Below are positions 1-8,709 of a stretch of DNA of 64,000 bases, piece by piece. The position numbers and the translations under genes are program-made. This DNA comes from Trichomonas vaginalis G3. Taxonomy: Eukaryota; Parabasalia; Trichomonadida; Trichomonadidae. The stretch's first letter is position 1. Each line of letters opens with the position of its first letter. The stretch lies in contig NC_067208.1 of the NCBI RefSeq assembly GCF_026262505.1, forward strand, positions 16,749,962 through 16,813,961, written 5' to 3'. Under the pieces are notes generated by a model. It made no database searches. It had not been told where the DNA came from and saw only the letters and a list, made by a program, of their open reading frames with translations.

Positions 1-233
1 GGTTTCTCGTTTAAAGTTCTTTTTGTTGGATTTATACAAACAGTATGGTTCTTACTGTCTTGAAACAGAAACTCGTCTGTCAATGGGTTTAATGTCAGTT
101 TTAAGTTTCCTTCTTTCAATGACTCAGATATCTTAGAATAGTTTGAAAAGTTTGTTGTGTTCTTATTTAGAGCTTGTACAATGAGTTGTCGGTTGTGTTG
201 TATTTCTCTCATAGACGCTGTTTCTTTCGACAT
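1..233 (-). CDS. Tail-fibre-like protein, N-terminal part (copy A)
   Basis: This is the N-terminal end of the same tail-fibre gene that is complete at 23727-25397 in copy B; the rest lies outside the window. The start codon is at 231-233. It is divergent from the 282-aa gene at 252, with only 18 bases between the two ATGs, so both promoters must sit in or overlap that gap. The gap reads like the A-rich leaders of other genes in this element. The function, virion attachment fibre, is inferred from copy B. Confidence 0.75.
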   Translation of the reverse strand, partial: MSKETASMREIQHNRQLIVQALNKNTTNFSNYSKISESLKEGNLKLTLNPLTDEFLFQDSKNHTVCINPTKRTLNEK

Positions 234-251
234 TTTTATTCTAGATAAAAT

Positions 252-1100
252 ATGCTTTCAATAGAAAAAGAAAATTCTAGAGTTGCTACAACTAAACCAT
301 TAGATGAACTTTTTACGAATGTCGGTCAAAAGTTTGAGACAGAGACCGTAAAGCATGAAGGCTATCGTTTTGACTACCCACTAAGATGGTTAAGAGACCC
401 ATCCGTCACAAAAGCTATTGGCTTTCGTAGAATGAAGTTCATTTCAGAAGCCATACATGGTTTCCCATTTACGGTCGCTTTTGAAGTTCGATACTATAAC
501 AAAGAAAAACGTACGTATGAGAAATTTGTACAGGGAAAACTTTTACAAGTTAGTTTGCTTGTAAACTTAGAAACAACTCTTCAAGCTTTTCAAGAAAAAA
601 TAAACGATATCTATCTCGAATATGCAAAACAGTACAACATTGACGAAGGAGAGTACCATCTCGATATTTTATATGACAGGAAAAATGCAACTGTTAAAAT
701 CAATAGAATAGAAGACCTTGGAGAAGACGTTTATATTTCTACAAAATATAACAACTTGGCATGGTATAGGTTTTTGAGGATGTTAAATCAGCCTGCAGAA
801 TATCCAGTACACCCGAACTTTTATGAAGTCGAAAACCCTAATGGAACATATGAAAATGTTTTCGACTCAGATGCTATTATAGTTCATGCTTCATTTTCTG
901 GCGCACAAAACTCTTTTTTATGCTTGGCAAATGACTTTTACGAAAAACCTACAAAGCTATATGAACCACCGAGTGGAAGTATTTCAGACTTTCAAGTATG
1001 GTTTACTACAGATGGAAGAAAGAGAATAGTTCCATTATACCATGCGTTTTACTTAGAACTTAGTTTCATATACAACTACTATCGAACGGTAAAAATATAA
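252..1100 (+). CDS. Element-specific 282-aa protein (copy A)
   Basis: The family is not recognised. The protein is soluble, with no membrane segment or signal peptide, and is rich in aromatic residues (for example YHAFYLELSFIYNYY near the C-terminus), which suggests a beta-rich fold. It is almost identical to the gene at 25416-26264 in copy B and is a clear paralogue of the 286-aa gene at 19941-20801. Conserved blocks include TKPLD near residue 16, YRFDYP, KAIGFRR, HASFS, and SDFQVWFTT near the end. It lies next to the tail-fibre gene and the small virion-type genes. A virion or fibre-associated role is possible but is only a guess from position. The frame looks whole. Confidence 0.8.
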   Translation: MLSIEKENSRVATTKPLDELFTNVGQKFETETVKHEGYRFDYPLRWLRDPSVTKAIGFRRMKFISEAIHGFPFTVAFEVRYYNKEKRTYEKFVQGKLLQVSLLVNLETTLQAFQEKINDIYLEYAKQYNIDEGEYHLDILYDRKNATVKINRIEDLGEDVYISTKYNNLAWYRFLRMLNQPAEYPVHPNFYEVENPNGTYENVFDSDAIIVHASFSGAQNSFLCLANDFYEKPTKLYEPPSGSISDFQVWFTTDGRKRIVPLYHAFYLELSFIYNYYRTVKI

Positions 1101-1103
1101 TTT

Positions 1104-1346
1104 TTAATACGGTTGAGGTGTTGGATTTGGTTGCCAACTTGACTGTGGTGCAGGTTCAGGCTGTTGTATAACAGGAGCTTGTTCTTCTGGTTCAGGGTCT
1201 TTAGGTATAATACCAACGAACTGACCTACTCTTTTACCAATATTTTTGACACCGTTCCAAATTCCTCTTCCTACGGTTTTTATTCCATTCCATATACCTC
1301 TTCCAACTTTCTGAAAGAAGTTTCCAATACTACTGAAGAAACCCAT
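1104..1346 (-). CDS. Small amphipathic glycine/basic-rich protein (copy A)
   Basis: An 80-aa protein whose first 45 residues form an amphipathic repeat of the type GRGIWNGIKTVGRGIWNGVK, followed by a proline/glutamate/glutamine-rich tail. Short basic amphipathic proteins of this type are common in Polintons and adenoviruses (pVI/pX-like core or membrane-active proteins), but I can only match style, not sequence. It ends 3 bases beyond the convergent 282-aa gene. Similar small proteins occur in copy B (22353-22754, 26267-26509) and copy C (57224-57460, 57490-57705), so each element carries at least one. Confidence 0.65.
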   Translation of the reverse strand: MGFFSSIGNFFQKVGRGIWNGIKTVGRGIWNGVKNIGKRVGQFVGIIPKDPEPEEQAPVIQQPEPAPQSSWQPNPTPQPY

Positions 1347-1375
1347 TTTACTATATGTAAAAATCTAATGTCCGC

Positions 1376-1726
1376 CTAGTCTCTTACGTTTCCTTCTGAG
1401 TTCCATAGCATTTTTAACTGGAGCTCATACATTCTATTTCTCCTCTGGTAGAAAACATATTCTGGGTCAACTCCTGTGTTCGCGTCATCTGCATAAAGTT
1501 GTTTATATCCCACTTCAGGGTTTGTATAAAACTCTTTCCATCTCATATTTGCATACCATGGTGGCAAACCTAACGCAGCGTCATTTGACATGGCAGTTTG
1601 CATTTGTACATCTGTTGGCACTTGACCATAGTTTGCCATTGCAGTTTGTATTCTAACTTCATTTGGAATATTCTCTGGGTTTGGTTGTCCAGGTTGCTGT
1701 GCATTCGCTAAGTTCTGTGCGTCCAT
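1376..1726 (-). CDS. Small proline/glutamine-rich element protein (copy A)
   Basis: A 116-aa protein of unknown function. The N-terminus is rich in N, Q and P, and contains two near repeats of the pattern VxxQTAMxN. The middle has PPWYANMRWKEFY. The copy B counterpart is at 26528-26890 and ends differently. The gene is transcribed in line with the amphipathic gene at 1104-1346 and the small membrane gene at 1750-1881, so these minus-strand genes probably form one cluster. Its start codon follows an A/T-rich leader, as for neighbours. Confidence 0.65.
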   Translation of the reverse strand: MDAQNLANAQQPGQPNPENIPNEVRIQTAMANYGQVPTDVQMQTAMSNDAALGLPPWYANMRWKEFYTNPEVGYKQLYADDANTGVDPEYVFYQRRNRMYELQLKMLWNSEGNVRD

Positions 1727-1749
1727 TTAATATTAGATAAAAATATCTC

Positions 1750-1881
1750 TTACGAGTACATATACTGAACATTTGCAGGCATTGGTTCATCTTCATATTC
1801 TCTGTACTTTTCTGCCACGTCAAATAAGTAAATGACACAATGGAAAAAACCTAAAACAAGTAGTCCTATTTCAAACCACAT
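1750..1881 (-). CDS. 43-aa single-pass membrane protein (copy A)
   Basis: A short gene read directly from the sequence: it starts MWFEIGLLVLGFFHC and ends in an acidic, hydrophilic tail rich in E and Y. Residues 3-20 form one hydrophobic membrane segment. Its start overlaps the 3' end of the adenine methylase gene by 16 bases, which is the tight packing usual in viral genomes. The same frame is kept at 26914-27045 in copy B with the same length, which supports it being real. Function unknown. Confidence 0.6.
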   Translation of the reverse strand: MWFEIGLLVLGFFHCVIYLFDVAEKYREYEDEPMPANVQYMYS

Positions 1882-2685
1882 TTACTTACTAGTAAAATTT
1901 CTTTGTTATGACACTTTCTCCAGTTTATAGGACCTCTCTCATATTCTATCTTATCGTATCTAAACTCATAGTCATGTATGTCCTCTAACCATCTCATGAC
2001 ACTTTCCAAACCACTTTTATCGGATGTAAAGTAAAAGCATGGATGGTTATGTAAAACGTCTAAAGTTTCTAAAGAGTTCTCAAAGTCCAGTCTACTTGGT
2101 ATTGAAAATCCCATGTGTTATAGAACGGCGGGTCCACTATAAAGAAAACATTTTCCTTGTCTTTATATTTTTCATACAACTCTGTCCAATGACATCTCAC
2201 AAACTCTATACCCTCAATATATTTTTCTATGTTCTCTTTGAAAACATTTGTATAGTTAAGATATAAAACTTTTGACATAAGTGTTTCAATGTCATGAACT
2301 CTTATAGCACCACTATATAATAGTCTAGCAGATATACTATCCCAGTCAATATACTCTGCCTTTTTCAAAACCTCTCTGACAGTATTTTTCTTATCTAATG
2401 GTATACGTTCCATCTTACCTATAGGTATCTTTTCTTTTAACTCTTTCAATATTTTGTTTGTGTCTGGTATATGTTTGAGACGGTTCATATAGTTGTCGAA
2501 GTCATTGCATATAATCTTTGAGTCAGGAAATATTGTATATGGCACAAATGAGATATATAGAAACTTCCACCGAACAAATCTACAAATGTTAGACCATTCG
2601 GTAGTTTCTTAAGTTCTCTCAATAGAATATCTTTACATCTACTCTTATTTCCAAAGAAGGGTAACGGTGGTTTTGTAAAATTCAT
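1866..2685 (-). pseudogene. DNA adenine methylase (Dam/MT-A70-like), broken copy A
   Basis: This is the counterpart of the whole gene at 27030-27848. The recognisable parts are the target-specific N-terminal block with PPLPFFGNKSR, the S-adenosylmethionine-binding region FVDLFGG, and the catalytic DPPF. It would methylate adenine N6 in DNA. In copy A it is broken. Its 3' end overlaps the small membrane gene at 1750-1881. Confidence 0.8.
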
Positions 2686-2936
2686 TTTATATATATAATA
2701 AAAATGTTTTTTCCTGAAAAGTGACAGAAAAGTGACAAAACATGTACGAAGAAGTCTTGAAAATTCAAGAGGGTAGAAAAGAGGTTAGAAAAGAGGTTAT
2801 ATCTAACCTTCTACCCTAAACATTATTTTTGTCTGATTTTACGAAGAAGTCTTGACAAAACATGAAAACATATATAATTTGTGAAAAGCTCCTGGAAGAC
2901 CCGTATATAAGAACTTCATTTATACTAAACATCTTC

Positions 2937-2973
2937 AGGGCTAGAAGGCACGAAGTGCCTGGAAGCCCCACTT

Positions 2974-3003
<30 letters not shown>
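2937..3003. repeat. Right terminal inverted repeat of copy A with poly-T tip
   Basis: A 39-bp block (2937-2975) identical to the inverse of the left end of copy B at 4892-4930, followed by 28 T. The block itself folds: GGGCT, three bases, AGGCAC, GAA, GTGCCT, three bases, AGCCC. The element ends at about 3003 and host DNA begins at 3004 with AAAAG. Confidence 0.85.
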
Positions 3004-3010
<7 letters not shown>

Positions 3011-3343
3011 TCATTTTTATAATGCACAGCATATATAGAATACATCATTTAAAAATGAAAGAAAAATTAAAATCCCTTCTTACAAAATAGCTTTTTTTTA
3101 AGTTAAAAATTGAGATGTTTCCTGGAATTTACTTCACATCAGATGTCAGAATTTTGAATTAAAGTCAGATGTGCCTAAGTAACTGCTCTACGCGGATTGA
3201 TTTTTAAATACACAAATAATGCTCAGAATGTATGTAAAACAATCGTTTTTGAGCGTTTTTTGCACTTGTAGGGAAAAAAAAATCTGAAAAATTCAGGAAC
3301 ATAAAAGAAAATTTAAAATAAACAAAACAAAAATATAAATAAT
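3004..3343. other. Host intergenic DNA downstream of the BspA-like gene
   Basis: This is AT-rich host sequence between the end of copy A and the stop codon of the BspA-like gene. I see no open frame, tRNA or strong repeat. It would hold the 3' end and polyadenylation signals of the BspA-like transcript. Confidence 0.6.
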
Positions 3344-4792
3344 TCACTTATTTAGCTGCTCTTCATCTGAGCAGAGAATCAAAGCGTTTCTTTTCTTCAG
3401 TTTCACGTGAATTCTTGCGAAAACAATGTTCAAAATTATGACGCAAATCAACAAAACAGCTAAAACAATGCAAACAACGAGATAAGTAACATTCAACTCT
3501 CTTTTCGGCGTCGCGACAGCAACTGTTGGTAAAGGAATATAACGAGACCCTGCTGGAGTGTTTGGAAGCTGACTATTTTCGACATCTAAACTAATTCCTT
3601 CGTCTTTTCCACTTGTTGCAACAAGATTACCAAATAAAGTATTAGATGGTCCTATATATTTCATTCCAGTGGTGTTTCCTTGGAAAAGAACTGAGTTTCC
3701 CGATAATTTCACAATTGTTGGAAAAGAATTTGAAAAAGAAGTATAGGAAACATCAGTTAACTCCGAAGGAAGCATTATATATTCTAAATTGGTGCAGTCT
3801 GCAAACGAAAGAGCCCCAATTTTCGTTAATTTTGAATTTGACAAATCAACTTTTTGGAGATTTGAGCATTTGGTGAAGGATCCGACTCCTATGGATGTTA
3901 AAGTGTTCGCTTCTATGTAAGTTATCGATGTATCGTTTTGAAATGCAAAATTTCCGATTGATTTTACTTGTAACTCTGTTAGATTAAGTTTTCCATCGGG
4001 ACTATCTTCAAAGATGTATTTCCTCGATTTGATTTTGCGAGTTTTCGGAATAAATTTATCATTTTTAATTAATTGTTGAAAATTAGGCGTAATTTTTGCA
4101 ACAGGCTTCAAACTGAGTGGTTTCATTACGACTTCTTCAAGCTTTCGATATGAATCTAGGAAAATTGTTGGATTTTGATTGAATATTAATTTTTTCAGCT
4201 GAGGAAGGTTATAAAAATACAATTCTGGTATTGTAGATACGTAATCATAGAAAATAACTTGCGTAAGAGTACTAAATTCTGTAAGATTAATGAAATTTAA
4301 TGCATTATCTAAGCCTAGAACTTCTATACTTGTTCCAGTAAATGATGTATCGGTACAACTTGCCATTGAATGAGGTAGAAGTAATGTTTTTAATTTATTT
4401 GCATTTAAAAAGCAATTTTTTGGAATTTCAGTAACTGCTGTTTCAGATAGATCGATAACTTCGATTTCGCAGCTCTCAAAAGCATTGTCTGCAATTGTTT
4501 TTATTGTCAAAGGAAACTTTACTCTTGTTAATTTAGATTCTTTGAATGCAACAGTACAAATTTCGATAACATCCATGGTTTTTCCATTTAGTTCGATAGA
4601 CTCTGGGATATTAAGATCGCCTGGTGATGTTGATTTCTCTGCACGGTAAGTATCATCAGCACCAAGACCCCATCCAATGAGATTTGGCAGTGCTAATATA
4701 AAAAAGTCACGGTTATCATATGTATATCCGTAAACCCCATTTTCGTCAATAATAGCAGCCAAAACAATTGAGAGAAAACAAAAAAACATCAA
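3344..4792 (-). CDS. BspA-like leucine-rich-repeat surface protein
   Basis: A 482-aa protein of the BspA-like family, which is greatly expanded in Trichomonas and contains surface proteins thought to act in adhesion. Visible parts: a hydrophobic N-terminus (residues 1-15, MMFFCFLSIVLAAII) that fits a signal peptide; repeats of the LRR_5 type through residues about 70-380, with blocks such as SIGVGSFTKCSNLQKVDLS and KIGALSFADCTNLEYIMLP; one transmembrane segment at about 437-458; and a 24-residue cytoplasmic tail that starts basic and ends in acidic residues. This is the usual type I layout of trichomonad BspA proteins. The frame is intact. Copy B lies 68 bp upstream of the start codon and copy A 340 bp past the stop codon, so nearly all flanking host DNA has been displaced. 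Confidence 0.9.
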   Translation of the reverse strand: MMFFCFLSIVLAAIIDENGVYGYTYDNRDFFILALPNLIGWGLGADDTYRAEKSTSPGDLNIPESIELNGKTMDVIEICTVAFKESKLTRVKFPLTIKTIADNAFESCEIEVIDLSETAVTEIPKNCFLNANKLKTLLLPHSMASCTDTSFTGTSIEVLGLDNALNFINLTEFSTLTQVIFYDYVSTIPELYFYNLPQLKKLIFNQNPTIFLDSYRKLEEVVMKPLSLKPVAKITPNFQQLIKNDKFIPKTRKIKSRKYIFEDSPDGKLNLTELQVKSIGNFAFQNDTSITYIEANTLTSIGVGSFTKCSNLQKVDLSNSKLTKIGALSFADCTNLEYIMLPSELTDVSYTSFSNSFPTIVKLSGNSVLFQGNTTGMKYIGPSNTLFGNLVATSGKDEGISLDVENSQLPNTPAGSRYIPLPTVAVATPKRELNVTYLVVCIVLAVLLICVIILNIVFARIHVKLKKRNALILCSDEEQLNK

Positions 4793-4858
4793 AAATTTAA
4801 AAATCTGTCAAAAATTTCCTCCAAAAAGAGATAAGGTTTTCTCGTTTAAGCAACAAAT

Positions 4859-4859
<1 letters not shown>

Positions 4860-4893
<34 letters not shown>

Positions 4894-4930
4894 AAGTGGG
4901 GCTTCCAGGCACTTCGTGCCTTCTAGCCCT
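4860..4930. repeat. Left terminal inverted repeat of copy B with poly-A tip
   Basis: A run of 32 A followed by the 39-bp repeat at 4892-4930. It is the inverse of 28043-28081 with one difference and of 2937-2975 in copy A. Internally it forms a hairpin with 5-bp and 6-bp stems separated by a purine-rich 3x3 internal loop and closed by a 3-base loop. Confidence 0.9.
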
Positions 4931-4984
4931 AAGAATTTTTCCCAAGACCCAAGAGGAGGACCGAACCCCAGCCGACCAGCCGTT

Positions 4985-5460
4985 GACTTTTTTGTCAAGA
5001 CTTCATCGTAAATGTTTTGTCAAGACTTCTTCGTAAATGTTTTGTCAAGACTTCTTCGTAAATGTTTTGTCAAGACTTCTTCGTAAATGTTTTGTCATGA
5101 TTTCATCGTAATGAGCGTAAATGACCAAAAAATAATGTTTATGTTAGAATGTTAGATCTAACACCTTTTCTAACATGTTTTCTAACATCGTAGAAAACTC
5201 ATGAATTTCATCGTATATGTTTTGTCAAGACTTCTTCGTAAATGTTTTGTCAAGACTTCTTCGTAAATGTTTTGTCAAGACTTCTTCGTAAATGTTTTGT
5301 CAAGACTTCTTCGTAATGAGCGTAAATGACCCAAAAATATAATTTAGGTGAAGAGGTGAGATGTCACCTCTTTTCTCACCTGTTTTCTCACCTCATGAAT
5401 TTTCATGATTTCATCGTAAATGTTTTGTCAAGACTTCTTCATCGTAAATGTTTTTAACTT
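4985..5460. repeat. Subterminal 24-bp tandem repeats of copy B
   Basis: A 24-bp unit containing GTCAAGACTTCTTCGTAAAT is repeated about ten times in two blocks (about 4995-5110 and 5215-5330, with stragglers to 5450). The blocks are separated by palindromic spacers built on GTTAGATCTAAC and on GGTGAGATGTCACC. The same unit occurs inverted near the right end of copy A (2740-2860) and near 17000 and 18550 inside copy B. Such subterminal iterons could bind a replication or packaging factor; that is inference. Confidence 0.8.
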
Positions 5461-5468
5461 CACTTAAA

Positions 5469-8400
5469 ATGCCACGTAAGCTACGTAAGAATATACGTAA
5501 GAGGAAGAGAGCATTGAAACATCCAATAGTAAAACTGACACCACAACAACAGTTGCAACAACAAATGCTGAATGACCCCACTATGTTGCAACAAATGTCA
5601 AGCAATCCTATGCTTTTAAACCGAGTTGTTGGTGCACAGAGTGGAGGTTTAAGAGCGGCACTTTTAGCGAAAATGGCAGGCTATGGTGGAGCTGCAGACG
5701 GAACAGCCTATAACCCTCAAAGTCAAATGAATTTGAGTTCACTCAAAAATCAAATAACAGATGTCAAAAAGTCAAACATAGACATACAGAAGCAAATAAG
5801 TGAAAACGAAAAGAAACTAGAATATGACAGACACACAAAGAAACTCAATGAGTTAAACGTAGAGAAAAAGAAGAAAGAAGAACAACTGAAAGAACTAAGT
5901 ACAGAGGAATATGCGAAAAAAGTGTCAGAAAAAGCAGCAGAAGTAGCAAAAATGGAACAAGATGTCATAAATTTGAAAAACCATACTACTCAATATAAAG
6001 TACTGAAAGATGAAGAAATAAAACAAAAAGCCCTGAAGACATATATGGATAGCGATGAGTATAAAAAAAGAAGTTGAAGCAAATGTAAAGGCAGAAAAAC
6101 TTTTACAGTTGCAAAACCAAACCGTACAGTATGAAAACTTAGCACAAGAAAGTAAAAATAACGACGCAGCCATGCAAAAGGCAATGAAAAGCTCAGAATA
6201 TATAAAAGCTAACAATGACTGGTTAGATGCCCAAGCCAACGCTAAAGCAGCCCAGCTTATAGGGTCAATAAGGACAAAAATACAAGCGGATGAAGACAGT
6301 TCAAATGAAGCTTTAACAAATGCTGACTTTAAGAACGCTTTCGAAGCTCTTCATAGTAAGGTGAAACAAGTGAACGACTTCTCATCTGGAAAGAAACTGA
6401 AGTCTGAAGGTTTCGACAAAGAGTTAAAAGAAGTAGCACAAAATATGACGAAAATAACAGATGCAGCAACGAGACAGGCAGTTCAAAGTGCCTATGACGC
6501 CGTTAGAGCAACTGTTGTGAAAAGTCAAGAAAAAGAGTTACAACAGACCAAAACAGACCTAGTAAATGCTTTCTTAAAAACGAAAAGTCAGGTAGGACAT
6601 TACGCTGCAGATGGAACATATGTGCCAGCTGGTGGAACTTATATACCACCAAACCCTCCAAGAGAAGCACCTGCACCAGGACTACCTAAAACATTTACAT
6701 CGTCACATGGACACAGACACAGGCATGCACCAAAACCAACGCAACAACAACAACCAACACAACAACCAGCACAACAACCAACACAACAACCAGCACAGCA
6801 ACCAACAGTTCAAAAACCCTGCACAACAACAACCACAAACAGAGCAAGGACATAAAAGAAGTAGAGAACAAGGAAACCAAGAATTCTTAAAAATGCTTAA
6901 AGAAGAGTGTGGTTTCCCAGATACTGTTGACTTTAGTGACAGATATAAAGAAGCTATTGGAAAGTTCAAGGATGGAAATACTGACCCGAAACCTATTTAG
7001 CTTTATGGCTCAGCACCAAAACGGATATAATCTCAAACCTGGAAAAATACAAGCTCGCTAAGGGATATGATTTAATAGCATATCATCCAAATGACATGGA
7101 TGAATTTACTCCGAGATATTTGATGTCAGAGCTAAATGACAATTCAACTTTCGTCATGAAACGCGTAAAAAATAGAGACGGAACGAAAGAACAAAAGCTT
7201 ATGAATGCGGATGACGTAGATAGGGAAATTGTTGAAAACGGTCTCGGAATATATGAAATGCCACCAGATGAGGTACAAGAAACTCCACAGGAAGAAGTTC
7301 AGATACAACCAGACATGGAAGAAATAGTTCAGCAACAACAGCTAGAAGAGCCTGAAGGAAACGAACAAGTCACTCCTTGGAAACTAACTTCACAGAACTA
7401 GATGAAGATTTGGAACAGCCGAAAAAATCTTGACCTCAACAAGAGCATGAGGTGAATATGGAATCTTTCCAAGAGTCTAAGAAAGATTCGGCTGACATAG
7501 TAGAAGAATATCGAAAAATTTTGCCGACATACAAAAGACTCCAACACCAGATGAAAATATTCAGCATAGAATGGAAGCACTGAAAGAAAATGTACACAAA
7601 TACAACAACCCTTTTTACTTACGAGCATTTAACGTTCAATCTTCGGATGAACTCGGTGAAAATAAAAGGTTAAATTTCAAGAAACATATAGAAATGAAAC
7701 ATTGTTTAAAGTTCATTCAGAACCTAACCAAGATGGAAACAAACCTACTTTTGTTTCTGCAGACGATGGAACTACAATGAGATGGGGTCATAAAGCTAAC
7801 CCGGATAGTGTGGTTCATAAACTTACAACCACAATTCCAAGAAGTTGTAGACGCAATGGAAGTCAATGGTGAACCAGATATAGCTGGTATTTTAAGCGCG
7901 GCTTTAATGCCATTGAAAGATATGAAACATGCAGATATTTTGGACCAGTATGAAATGAACATGGCTGATGGAAATATAACACCTGACGTTCTAGAACATT
8001 TATCTCAAAGAACTACACAGAACCATAGAGATGGTATATTTGGTGAAGAGTTTAGAAAGACAGTTAGGGAGAGAGAAGGAAGAGAACCTATTGTACATGA
8101 CCTTGCAAATGAAAGTTTGCAAAATGTCATAAAAACTTACTTTGCAGACAATGAACTGAGAAGGGATGAATATTTAAGAAAACTCAAATTGACAGTACCA
8201 AATGAAATGTTAGTATTGAAAAACATGTTCCTTGACAAAATAAAACCAACTACAGAAATAAACGACGCAAGACTGAAAGATTGGGTAAAAGCTTTCCCAT
8301 TCACAAAAGATATAGTTGGTAACATGGAAAGAAAACCAGAATGGCTACAAAAACATATATTTGGAAACGAGCTTATTCCATATGGACAGGCACTGTTTGA

Positions 8401-8677
8401 AGAGCTTGAACCGGAAACTCAGGAAAGAGTCATGCAAACAATACGCGAAGACTCAAATACAAACTATGACAAACTCTTTCTAGGATATAGGTTACCTGAG
8501 ATGGGCGACCAGAGCCAAAAGGCAAAAAGGACATGGGAAATTTGCAACATACTAGATGAACATAATGCAAAGATGCAACAACTTCAAGCAGAGGGCAATG
8601 AAGGAAAAAGAAGAGTTAAAAACTCAGTCAGGAAGAAAGTAAAGCTTGGTCCACGTGGGTTCTATTATGACATATAA
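5469..8677 (+). pseudogene. Large coiled-coil and Gln-rich virion-type protein region, broken
   Basis: This is the first coding region after the left end. The chosen start at 5469 gives a very basic N-terminus (MPRKLRKNIRKRKR) and follows the leader TTCACTTAAAATG, which resembles the trichomonad initiator. In order one sees a Q-rich stretch, long Lys/Glu-rich coiled coils, a His/Gln/Pro-rich low-complexity stretch with short tandem repeats near 6720-6810, an acidic part, and a helical C-terminal part ending at 8677 with no known motif. It sits directly upstream of the capsid gene. Large coiled-coil proteins in this position are often structural or scaffold-like, but I do not recognise the family. 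It is broken by several interruptions. Whether it was one gene or two cannot be decided here. Confidence 0.6.
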
Positions 8678-8709
8678 ATCCAACTATTCTATATTTTTAC
8701 TCATATGAA

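Larger units (their letters stand above)
1..3003. mobile_element. Polinton-type virus-like element, copy A (right end only)
   Basis: This is the right-hand 3 kb of a Maverick/Polinton-type element; the rest lies outside the window. It matches the right end of copy B (about 25165-28110) gene for gene and nearly base for base, in the same orientation. Parts seen: start of a tail-fibre gene, a 282-aa protein, three small virion-type genes, an adenine methylase, and a terminal inverted repeat ending in a run of 28 T. The subterminal stretch 2700-2935 differs from copy B and holds an extra block of family repeats. The part seen looks broken (about two interruptions). The close match to copy B suggests a young insertion. 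Confidence 0.85.

Noticed and set aside
6695-6969. Minus-strand frames rich in Val/Leu/Cys opposite the Gln-rich region
   Set aside because: Antisense of CAACAA-type low-complexity coding; no start context or conserved composition.
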